NCBI GenBank assembly: GCA_016716905.1
Contig: JADJUS010000022.1
Span: 1,041,501 to 1,105,500 of the forward strand
Reading direction: 5' to 3'
Origin: Acidobacteriota bacterium
Lineage (GTDB): Bacteria > Acidobacteriota > Vicinamibacteria > Vicinamibacterales > SCN-69-37
DNA: 64,000 nt
Positions 15,626 through 23,003 of the stretch are shown piece by piece. The notes under the pieces were generated by a model. That model was not told the DNA's origin. It did no database searches and saw nothing but the letters and a program-made list of their open reading frames with translations. The first letter of the stretch is position 1. The number at the start of each line of letters is the position of its first letter. The translations under genes and the position numbers were made by a program.

Positions 15626-16270
15626 TTACTGAATCACGACGAAGCGCCACAGGCGCGCCACTTCCTTGGCATCCACGTACTTGCCAATTTCCTTCTCGAA
15701 CTGTTCCTTGGTCTTCCAGGGACGGTACTCGTTGAACTCGCGCACCATCCGGTTGCCGGCGCCAGGAATGCTGATGATGTCTTCCTTGGTGGCGGTGTTG
15801 AGGTTGACCGGAATGAACACGTACTTCTTCAGCCGATCGGTTTCAGGCTGACCGACGTACTTGCTGATTTCCTTGTCGAACTGCCCCCACGTCTTCCAGG
15901 GACGATACTCACCGAACTCACGCACCATGCGTGCGCCAGCGCCGGGAATCAACATGATCTCTTCCTTGGTGCCGGTATTCAGGTTCACATGGACGAACGC
16001 CTTCAGGTAAAAGGCGTCGATCTGCTCCTTGGTGAGCTTCTGCCCCACGAGGAACGTGTTGAAGTCCACGATGCTCGGGAACGGGCGCGCCGCGATGAGC
16101 GCCTTGGCGATGGCCGGGGTCATGCCCGGCAGGGCCACGAGCTCGGCCTCGGGCACCAGGTTGGCGTCGAGCAGGCCCGCGCCCACCTGACCGTGGGTTG
16201 TGGATCCGGCAACAAACGTGAGCGCGCCAACAAGCATGGCGCCGACGAACAGGGAACGATAACGGGACAT
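15626..16270 (-). CDS. Exported protein with three helix-hairpin-helix motifs
   Basis: 214 residues with a signal peptide (SLFVGAMLVGALTFVAGSTTHG). Three ComEA-type helix-hairpin-helix units follow: LVPEAELVALPGMTPAIAKALIAARPF (about 38-64), VNLNTGTKEEIMLIPGAGARMVREFGEYRPW, and VNLNTATKEDIISIPGAGNRMVREFNEYRPW. The last two are near-identical repeats. Such motifs bind DNA backbones non-specifically, and ComEA-like exported forms take part in DNA uptake. Here the protein lacks the ComEA membrane context and competence genes are absent nearby, so its role is open. AAGGAG lies 7 nt before the ATG. Confidence 0.85.
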   Translation of the reverse strand: MSRYRSLFVGAMLVGALTFVAGSTTHGQVGAGLLDANLVPEAELVALPGMTPAIAKALIAARPFPSIVDFNTFLVGQKLTKEQIDAFYLKAFVHVNLNTGTKEEIMLIPGAGARMVREFGEYRPWKTWGQFDKEISKYVGQPETDRLKKYVFIPVNLNTATKEDIISIPGAGNRMVREFNEYRPWKTKEQFEKEIGKYVDAKEVARLWRFVVIQ

Positions 16271-16273
16271 GAG

Positions 16274-16735
16274 CTACTCCTTATGAAACGTGCGGGAAAT
16301 TCCCAATGTACTGACAAGACCGAGCAACCCCAGCAGCGCCATGTTTCCAGGCGCCAGCGCCGGTGGCGCTTTGGCGTGAAGCACTTTCAACAAGAGTGCC
16401 ATGCCGCCCATCGTAGGGTCCATCTCTAACTGAAACTCCATGTTGGCCCGGTAGTGCAGCACCGATCCTGTAGCGCCGGCCACCATCAGCAGCAACATAC
16501 TGAGCCGAAACATGCTTGCGGACGAGGTGGTCCGGGCGGAACCGTGCCAGAAGCCGGTGAGTGTGGACAGGGCCATCACACCAAACGGAATCAACTGCTT
16601 CCAGTCTTCGTAGTGGCCCATGAGCCACAGCTCGGCAGTGGTGCCGGCCATGCCAAACACCAGCAATGCGAGCAACAAGCGGCGAATAGTGGCCAGTGTG
16701 GAAGACGATGAATCAGGCATGAGTGGGTCGGCCAT
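16274..16735 (-). CDS. Small four-helix membrane protein, unknown function
   Basis: 153 residues with four predicted helices: LLLALLVFGMAGTTAELWLMG (about 20-40), LIPFGVMALSTLTGFWHG, FRLSMLLLMVAGATGSVLHYRA and NMALLGLLGLVSTLGI. A conserved-looking loop HYRANMEFQLEMDPTMGG lies between helices 3 and 4. No family is recognised. The first ATG (16735) overlaps the MBL-hydrolase stop by 23 nt; a second at 16720 would overlap by 8 nt. It lies in a minus-strand run: MBL hydrolase, this gene, HhH protein, rhodanese. Confidence 0.75.
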   Translation of the reverse strand: MADPLMPDSSSSTLATIRRLLLALLVFGMAGTTAELWLMGHYEDWKQLIPFGVMALSTLTGFWHGSARTTSSASMFRLSMLLLMVAGATGSVLHYRANMEFQLEMDPTMGGMALLLKVLHAKAPPALAPGNMALLGLLGLVSTLGISRTFHKE

Positions 16736-17465
16736 CCTCGCGCAGTTTTTCCAGAAGTGCCTCGACGGTGAGCCGGGCAGCAGGCCACAACGCCCGCGGC
16801 GTTTCAGTATAGACGGACGTCACGATCGCGTCGATGTCGGTGACGCCCGCATCGAGGCACGCCACAACCTGGCGCTCGCGTTCAGCGCGGTGAGCCAGAT
16901 ACTCGTTGATGCGCTCAACGGGCCGGGTGATAACTGGGCCGTGTCCCGGCCACGCCGTCGCGGGCTGCAGTTCAGCGAGCCGCCGCAGCGAGTGGAGGTA
17001 CGCGCGCAGGCTGCCGCCGCCCGCGGCCGGCGGCACCATGATGGTGGTGGTGGCGGTCATCATGTCTCCGCAGTACACCTCGCGCGTGTCCGACTGCCAG
17101 AAACACACGTGGTCGGGCGCGTGCCCCGGCGTGTGCACCACCGATAGCCACGTATCGCCGGCACGAACTCGTTCGTTGTCACGCAACGGCCGCCACCCGG
17201 GCTCAGGGTCTGCGAGCCACTTGCAGGCCTCGATACCCGGCCAGCGCGTGCGCAGCGCGGGAACGCCCGACGCGTGGTCCGGATGCCCGTGCGTCACCAG
17301 CACGCGTACCAACGCGCGCCCACCGAGGTGCGCAGCGATGGCGTCGATGTGCGACGCATGGCCGACGCCTGCATCAATCAGCGTCGCCTCCGCGCCATCA
17401 AGCAGATACGTATTGTTCCCGGGGCCGGTCAGGGTGCCTGGGTTGTTCGCGGGGATCTGGATCAA
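16713..17465 (-). CDS. Metallo-beta-lactamase-fold hydrolase (LACTB2-like)
   Basis: 250 residues. The HxHxDH signature is THGHPDHASG (about 59-68); further ligands are in VHTPGHAPDHVCFW, the Asp in YCGDMM, and AWPGHGPV. The C-terminal region (EHRAERERQV...VYTETPRALWPAARLTVEALLEKL) is the winged-helix-like tail typical of the LACTB2/hydroxyacylglutathione-hydrolase-like group. It binds two metal ions. Substrates in the group include thioesters and RNA, so specificity is undetermined. A 141-bp palindromic element lies just upstream of the start. Confidence 0.9.
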   Translation of the reverse strand: MIQIPANNPGTLTGPGNNTYLLDGAEATLIDAGVGHASHIDAIAAHLGGRALVRVLVTHGHPDHASGVPALRTRWPGIEACKWLADPEPGWRPLRDNERVRAGDTWLSVVHTPGHAPDHVCFWQSDTREVYCGDMMTATTTIMVPPAAGGGSLRAYLHSLRRLAELQPATAWPGHGPVITRPVERINEYLAHRAERERQVVACLDAGVTDIDAIVTSVYTETPRALWPAARLTVEALLEKLREDGRPTHA

Positions 17466-17488
17466 GCTTCAACCTGGGGGATCAAGAT

Positions 17489-17629
17489 AGGGGGACGGGT
17501 GTCGATCTGTGGAAAACTCCCGGTGAAAACGACCTCAGAGGTCGTTAATTTTCCCCCTCTGAAAAAATTAACGACCTCAGAGGTCGTTTTCACATTCAGA
17601 GTTTTCCACAGATCGACACCCGTCCCCCT
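17489..17629. mobile_element. 141-bp palindromic MITE-like element, copy A
   Basis: Perfect 31-bp terminal inverted repeats, 17489-17519 and 17599-17629, beginning AGGGGGACGGGTGTCGATCT. Inside are two AACGACCTCAGAGGTCGTT palindromes (17528-17546, 17570-17588) around an A/T-rich centre. Nearly the whole element is self-complementary. Its right end touches the stop codon of the outer-membrane protein gene. A second copy of the same length lies at 59791-59931. Confidence 0.9.
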
Positions 17630-18914
17630 CAGAATTGATACCGCATCCGGACAGAGACGAAGTCTCTGTCCGAAAATTTCCCGATCGTGTCGGTGCCCTG
17701 GCCGATAAACGCGCCGCCGGAACCTTCCAGCGTCAGATTGTCGCGCACGCTCCAGGACGCAAGGCCGCGAACGAATCCCGACCGGTCTTCGGGATTTGCC
17801 ACTCCAAAGACCCGCACCAGGTACGCTCGCGCGAGAAGCGACGGTCAAGTGAGGCAATCACATTGAGGTGGTCGCGGGTGTAAGACGACGAGGTGGCTGA
17901 CCATTCGCGGTGCCACACGAGCGAACCAAAGACGTGGAAGTCTCCCGCCGCTCGGTCCACCCCGACTCCGGCATCAATCGCCTTTCCCTTGATGGGCCCC
18001 AACGTCCCGTCGAGAGTCTTGTCCACGAACCCGGCCACTTCGCCTCGTATCGCCCAACCACCGCGGACCGTTTCCGCATCCGCTGCAATCATCGTGAGCC
18101 GGGGATAACTCTCGACCAACTGCCCCACAACCGACGGAGTCGGCCCGGATCCTGTCGGGAGCGTGAACGGCACGAAGCTCAAGAGACCGAACCCCTCGAA
18201 CCCGCGCCAGACCGACACGCTCATGTCCACACGACCGGCGGTGGTTGAAACGCGGACGCCGCCCTGAAGATTCCCCCATGACGCCGGTATTGATTCGCGC
18301 CGAATCACGGACGCCGGCACCCCAGCAGGCAACACAAGATCCCTGGTCAGGTTGAACGGCGACGTCTCTTCGTCCAGTCGATCGAACCTGCCCCTGCGGC
18401 CCGGCAGCGCGACGACCGCCTCGACCGTTGTGTCGCCAGGCAGGAACGCACGCGTGCGCATGAATGCCACCGGCAACCGGGCGGCCGTGCGCCCTTCGAG
18501 AAAGAACGTCGCCGTATCGATCGGATTGATCACGTCCGAGGGCATGACCTCATCGAGCCGGCCCCAGACCAAGCGTCCGTATCCCGCTCGAATCTCGAAG
18601 CTGTCCTGCCGCACCTCAGCCCATGCGTCACGCACAGTTGCAATGGCATCGTTCACACTGCCACCACGGTCGGCCCACAGAACCTCCGCCGTTCCCTCAA
18701 GGCGCAGCCGCAGCCACGGCTTCGGCGACGCCGTGATGTCGAGCAGCGCGCGCGTGCGCAACTCGCGCGTGTCCTCCTGCTTCGGGTACGTGACCGCCAG
18801 TGCGGACACCTCGCCATGGACCACCAGATTGCCTGGCCGCGGAGGCGGCGTGGCCGCGGTCTGCGATGCCGGCACCTGGGCCACAAGCGTGGCAATTAAC
18901 CACCAGCCGCTCAC
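17629..18914 (-). CDS. Outer-membrane beta-barrel-like protein (frameshifted near 17820)
   Basis: From GTG 18914 the protein has a signal peptide (SGWWLIATLVAQVPASQTA) and alternating amphipathic strands with the look of a porin-like barrel. Examples are NLVVHGEVSALAVTY, WLRLRLEGTAEVLWADRGG and SFEIRAGYGRLVWGRLDEVMPSDVINPIDTATFF. The frame open to 17733 breaks near 17820; one added base leads into VRVFGVANPEDRSGFVRGLASWSVRD and the ending FVSVRMRYQF, whose final aromatic is typical of barrels. Corrected length is about 428 residues. GTG 18914 overlaps the RND stop (GTGA), so it belongs to that operon as a likely outer-membrane partner. It resembles DUF1302-type proteins; this is an impression only. 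Confidence 0.8.
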
Positions 18915-21238
18915 GCCCGGCCAACTCCCTGGGCATGCACACGCTCGGCGCCAAACAGCGCGGGGAACAGTTTGATCATCGCGGGAAGAATGAACACCTC
19001 GGCCAGGAACGCCATAACCATCGTCAAAGCCAGCAGGCCACCGAACCACGCGCTGGGCCGGTACTCTGAGAGCGTCAGGACGGCGAACGCGCAGCAATTG
19101 ATCACAGCAGTCGTGAGCGCCGCACGGCCCTCCTGCGTGGTGGCGGTCTCAATCGCCTCGTCGGTGGTGGCTCCTGCGGCCGTCTCACGCCTATAGCGGC
19201 TGATGAAATGGATGGTGTCGTCATCAACGACGCCGAGCGCGACGCTGGCCACCATCACGGTGGCCACGTTGAGCGAAATGCCGAGCCAGCCCATGACCCC
19301 GAAGACGGCCAGCACCGGCACCAGATTTGGTGCGATCGAAAGGAGCCCGAATCTCCACGACCTGAACACGAGGAAAATCACGCCGAACACGGTGACAAAC
19401 GCCGTCGCAAAGCTCGTAATCTGCGACCGCACCAGGTAGTGATCCAGCATGCTGAACAACCGGCCCGATCCAGTGACCGTGGCCTTCACTCCAGACCCGG
19501 CGAAGATCTGTTGGGCCAGACGGTCTGCTTCAGTCACCTGTACAAACACGAGATCGGAACTCATCGAGGCGAGCTTGACCGTCACCTGGGCGCGCGAGAA
19601 GTCGCTCGCCGCCATGCGTTCCAGTTCCGCCCGCCCCTCATCACCCAGTCCGAAGACCAGCAACTCCTGAGCAACCTCAGACGACGTCTCGGGAATCACG
19701 AAGGCTTCTTGCCGGCCATCGTTCAGTTCGCGGTGCACGCGCTTGACGTAGTCGGCCACCGACGTGACTTTTCTGACAAACGGCAGCGCCTTGAGCTCCG
19801 TGCTCAAACGGTCCATGCGCTTGAGGATGTCTGGCTGCTGCATGGATTCGGGCGCCCCTTCCAGAAAGACCTGAAAGGTGTAAATTCCGGCGAGCTTCTT
19901 ATCCATTACCTGGGCCGACGTATACAGCTCGTGACGCTCACTGAAGAAGTTGATGTGATTGGTGTCCACCCGCAGGCGAGACATGCCCACCCCGGCCAGC
20001 ACCACCAGCCCGATCACCACCGCCATGACCGCTCGCGCGTGACGCGTGGAGAACATTGCCACCGAACGGAGTGGTCCGAGGAACCACGACTCCTGAGGCG
20101 CTGCCACGCGCTCTTCTTTCACCCACCCGAGCATGGTCGGCACCAGGATGATCGAAATGGCGAAGTCCACCATCACGCCGATGGCGGCTCCCATGCCGAA
20201 CTCGCGCACGGCCACCACCTGGCTTGTGGCCAGCGACAACATGCCCAATGCGGTTGTGGCACTCGCACCGAACAACGGGGCCATGAGGTGCCTCACGGTA
20301 CCGACGAACGCCTGCTCGCGGCTCCGAGTGCGCCGCTCCAGTCCATAGTGCTGCAGGATGTGCACGTCGTCGGCCACGGCCAGCACAACCACCAGCGGGA
20401 TGATCATGCTGCTCAACACGTTGTAGCTGAAGCCGAAGAGGTCGTAGAGCCCGAGGGTCCACAACAGGCTGACGAGAATTGCGCCGAACGTCAGCAGTGT
20501 CTTCTTGACCGACCGGAACATCACGAACAAGGCCAGCAAGGTCAGGGCCAGAATGGGTGGCGTGAACGTGGTTTGATTTGCGAGCGTGACCCGGTTGTAC
20601 CACTCCGTGATCTCGAGGCTGCCGTTGTAGTGCGCCTTGAATCCGGTGGGTAACTGCGCATCAACCAGCCGGCGGATCTCGGTGAGCACCTCGGCACGCA
20701 CGTCGTCTATCCGGGCCTCATCGAAGAACAGAATCAGTGCCGTGACCGTGCCGTCCTCGGAGATCAGGTCCCCACGGAAAAGCTCGTCGTCCATGGCGCG
20801 CTGTCCGACCGCGCCGGGGCTCTTTGTTTCCAGGTCTTCAATCAGCCGCCGCACCTGCAGACCACCGTCGTCGTTGACGCCGGACGACGGCAGTACGTCT
20901 ACAACCGTCGCGGTGGCGAGGCTGCTGACGCGCAGCACGGCCTGCACCCGTTCGATATCGCCGCTGACCTTGTCGAGAAACGCGAAGCCTTGCTCGCTGA
21001 ACAGGCGCTCGCGGCTCGGGGCCTCAATGGCAACGATAACCGTGCGGGTGCCGCCAAACTCGTCCCTGAAGCGGACGTAGTCCTGGTACACCGGGTCGTC
21101 TGGCGAGAACCACGCCGTCAGGTCGTTGTCGATGACCTGGATCTGCGCCCGCGGCGCAAGGATGAGCGCGCCGATGACGATGGCGCCTGAGAGGTAGAGC
21201 CGCCAGCGGTAGATGAACTGGGCGACCCGAAGACTCAA
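18911..21238 (-). CDS. RND/MMPL-family exporter
   Basis: 775 residues with two RND repeats. Each has an N-terminal helix, a periplasmic domain and a five-helix block: first TFTPPILALTLLALFVMFRSVKKTLLTFGAILVSLLWTLGLYDLF (about 226-270), second FATAFVTVFGVIFLVFRSWRFGLLSIAPNLVPVLAVFGVMG. LVVVLAVADDVHILQHY and VALGVVDDDTIHFISRYRRE carry the conserved transmembrane Asp pairs of proton-driven MMPL/HpnN-type pumps. The likely role is moving lipids or hydrophobic molecules out of the inner membrane. The TTG start overlaps the stop of the LolA-like gene (TTGA). The operon order, LolA-like carrier, pump, then barrel, suggests one trans-envelope route. Confidence 0.92.
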   Translation of the reverse strand: MSLRVAQFIYRWRLYLSGAIVIGALILAPRAQIQVIDNDLTAWFSPDDPVYQDYVRFRDEFGGTRTVIVAIEAPSRERLFSEQGFAFLDKVSGDIERVQAVLRVSSLATATVVDVLPSSGVNDDGGLQVRRLIEDLETKSPGAVGQRAMDDELFRGDLISEDGTVTALILFFDEARIDDVRAEVLTEIRRLVDAQLPTGFKAHYNGSLEITEWYNRVTLANQTTFTPPILALTLLALFVMFRSVKKTLLTFGAILVSLLWTLGLYDLFGFSYNVLSSMIIPLVVVLAVADDVHILQHYGLERRTRSREQAFVGTVRHLMAPLFGASATTALGMLSLATSQVVAVREFGMGAAIGVMVDFAISIILVPTMLGWVKEERVAAPQESWFLGPLRSVAMFSTRHARAVMAVVIGLVVLAGVGMSRLRVDTNHINFFSERHELYTSAQVMDKKLAGIYTFQVFLEGAPESMQQPDILKRMDRLSTELKALPFVRKVTSVADYVKRVHRELNDGRQEAFVIPETSSEVAQELLVFGLGDEGRAELERMAASDFSRAQVTVKLASMSSDLVFVQVTEADRLAQQIFAGSGVKATVTGSGRLFSMLDHYLVRSQITSFATAFVTVFGVIFLVFRSWRFGLLSIAPNLVPVLAVFGVMGWLGISLNVATVMVASVALGVVDDDTIHFISRYRRETAAGATTDEAIETATTQEGRAALTTAVINCCAFAVLTLSEYRPSAWFGGLLALTMVMAFLAEVFILPAMIKLFPALFGAERVHAQGVGRA

Positions 21239-22068
21239 CGGCCCGCGCCCCGCTCGAGTTCACGCCGGCTGAAGTCAGCCTCCTTGAGTCCGACGTTGTA
21301 TTCGATCTTCTCCACCACCAGCTCCGTCCGGGTGCGCGCCGTGGTGTCAGACATGGCCATCTCCATGACCGTCCAGATGCCACTGACGCGGTCGAGCTTC
21401 TTCACCGAAAAGGTCTTCTGCAGCTCGTCGCGCCTGTTGTGGATTTCACCATGAACCACCACGAAGTTGTCTTTCCTGACGAGCGACACCACGCGGGGGA
21501 ACCGGGCGCCGGCGGCCTTGGCGCGCGATTCAAGGCGGAACGCCGGATGCGACGTGCCGTCGGGCGAGGTCCACGTGCCGTTCTCATCGAGCAGCGCGTA
21601 GGTGTAGTCGTTGAACTCGCGCCCGCCGATGTCTTCGTACGTGAAGTCGCTGCCGACGAAACTGTCTTGCGTTTCGTTGCCGGCGATGCGGCGCACACGG
21701 CCCAGGGATGGCAGGTAGAGAAAGCGCTCGTCTTCACCGGCCGGGTTTTCCCAGACGAGGAAGCCGGTGCCGTTGATGTCGTTGGGATACGTGAAGCGCG
21801 TCAGGGAACGGTCACCGGGGACCGGTCTGCCGGGCCCGCCCTTGAGGCTCAAAGTGGAGAGGACGCGCTCGCGGACGCGGCCCTGCCGGTCGAACAGGCG
21901 CATGCGCATGGTGGAACGGCCATCGTTGCCGGTGTCGCGGTCCTGCACCTGGCGCGCCACCCATTCGCCTCTGGCTTGCGGCGTTGCGGCCGCCTGGGAA
22001 GATAGCTCGTTCCCGGCCCAGGTATTTAGGAAGAGAGCTATGAGGAAGTAATTACAAAGGCGGGACAT
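21235..22068 (-). CDS. LolA-like outer-membrane lipoprotein-sorting protein
   Basis: 277 residues from ATG 22068, with a signal peptide (MSRLCNYFLIALFLNTWAGN). The fold markers match the periplasmic LolA/LppX-like family: RMRLFDRQGRVRERVLSTLS, DINGTGFLVWENPAGEDERFLYLPSLGRVRRIAG and GSDFTYEDIGGREFNDYTY. These proteins carry lipids through a hydrophobic half-barrel and are often next to MMPL pumps. An in-frame TTG at 22119 would add 17 residues before the signal; the ATG is preferred. Promoter and operator-like sites lie 80-110 nt upstream. It is the first gene of a three-gene operon. Confidence 0.88.
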   Translation of the reverse strand: MSRLCNYFLIALFLNTWAGNELSSQAAATPQARGEWVARQVQDRDTGNDGRSTMRMRLFDRQGRVRERVLSTLSLKGGPGRPVPGDRSLTRFTYPNDINGTGFLVWENPAGEDERFLYLPSLGRVRRIAGNETQDSFVGSDFTYEDIGGREFNDYTYALLDENGTWTSPDGTSHPAFRLESRAKAAGARFPRVVSLVRKDNFVVVHGEIHNRRDELQKTFSVKKLDRVSGIWTVMEMAMSDTTARTRTELVVEKIEYNVGLKEADFSRRELERGAGR

Positions 22069-22151
22069 TCGTCTTGCGTTGACAAGCAGCTTCCGGGGAA
22101 AGGAAGCCGTGCGGGTCAATTACTGTAGTCGGGCCGGAAACGATTGGGCCA

Positions 22152-22180
22152 ATTATGTGAAATGTTTCACAAAGAGTCAA
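22152..22180 (-). promoter_or_regulatory. Promoter with embedded palindromic operator for the RND operon
   Basis: On the minus strand TTGACT (22180-22175) and CATAAT (22157-22152) are exactly 17 bp apart. The spacer holds the palindrome TGTGAAATGTTTCACA (22156-22171). This matches the CRP core TGTGA-N6-TCACA exactly. The 18-bp site at 22155-22172 is one base from the Rex consensus TTGTGAA-N4-TTCACAA. A site between -35 and -10 fits a repressor better than an activator. Confidence 0.7.
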
Positions 22181-22187
22181 GCATCAC

Positions 22188-23003
22188 CTAATCACGCCAG
22201 GGACCCAGCAATTCGGCGGTCCTTTCCACGGCGCGAAGGAAGTAGGTGTCGGGGTCGGAACCAGGACACGCCAGTTCCAGCATGATCCATCCGTTGAAGC
22301 CGGCGGCCTCGAGCGTTCCCCGAACTTCGCCCCAGTCGATTGTCCCGTCGCCGGGCGGCAGGTGATCGTCCCAATGCCCCCTGTTGTCGTGCGCGTGTAC
22401 GTGTGCAAGTCGGGCACCTGCGACGTCGACAAATCGCCGCCAGTGTCCGCCCAGGGCTGTGTGCCCTGTGTCCAGACACACCCTCACCGACGGGTCAAGT
22501 GAGTCCAGAATGGCGTCGAACTCATCGGGATGGCCCCCAATCAGGTGCGGCAGTGGCGACTCGACCGCAACGGTCACATCCAGTGCCCGGCAGTTCTCCG
22601 CGAGGATTGCGAGGCTCCTGGTGCAGTCAGCCAGACGCGCCCCGACGTCGTGGCGCGCTCGCTCGAGGTCGCTGGGATGCACCACGACCATGGATCCTCC
22701 GAGTTGCTTGACCGCCCGGGCGGCCGCGAGAATCGCGCCGATCGCCGCCACGCGGTGATGTGGGTTGGGTTCAGCCAGATCCAGCAGGCCCCCAAATGGC
22801 GCATGAATTGACACCACGCTCAGCGCTCTCTTCCGCAGTTCCCCCGAGAGCGCCTCAATCTCGCCAAGCTGCCACACATCAAAATGCCGCGGCGGGGTAC
22901 TGACCTCGAGCGCTGCTGCGCGACTGGCCGCGAGCGCGGGAAGAATGTCGAGGATGGGGCGATCAGTGCAGGCCCCAGTGGAAAGTCCTATGCGAGGGGT
23001 CAT
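22188..23003 (-). CDS. Sugar phosphate isomerase/epimerase (AP endonuclease 2-like TIM barrel)
   Basis: 271 residues from ATG 23003 (PRIGLSTGACTDRP). TIM-barrel features of the xylose-isomerase-like family are present: LSVVSIHAPFG, GGSMVVVHPSD, VTVAVESPL, RVCLDTGHTALGG, LAHVHAHDNRG and ELACPGS. The metal-binding Glu, Asp, His and His residues sit at the usual strand ends. The substrate is unknown. The start overlaps the stop of the upstream primase-like gene (ATGA), so a longer start at 23096 inside that gene is unlikely. Last gene of the operon that begins at 25723. Confidence 0.88.
   Translation of the reverse strand: MTPRIGLSTGACTDRPILDILPALAASRAAALEVSTPPRHFDVWQLGEIEALSGELRKRALSVVSIHAPFGGLLDLAEPNPHHRVAAIGAILAAARAVKQLGGSMVVVHPSDLERARHDVGARLADCTRSLAILAENCRALDVTVAVESPLPHLIGGHPDEFDAILDSLDPSVRVCLDTGHTALGGHWRRFVDVAGARLAHVHAHDNRGHWDDHLPPGDGTIDWGEVRGTLEAAGFNGWIMLELACPGSDPDTYFLRAVERTAELLGPWRD

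Noticed and set aside
17462..17857. Open frames reading through the 141-bp elements (peptides with KTTSEVV and FHRSTPVP words), here and at 59549-59911
   Set aside because: They are translations of the palindromes, appear on both strands and at several places, and have no start signals; the repeats explain them.
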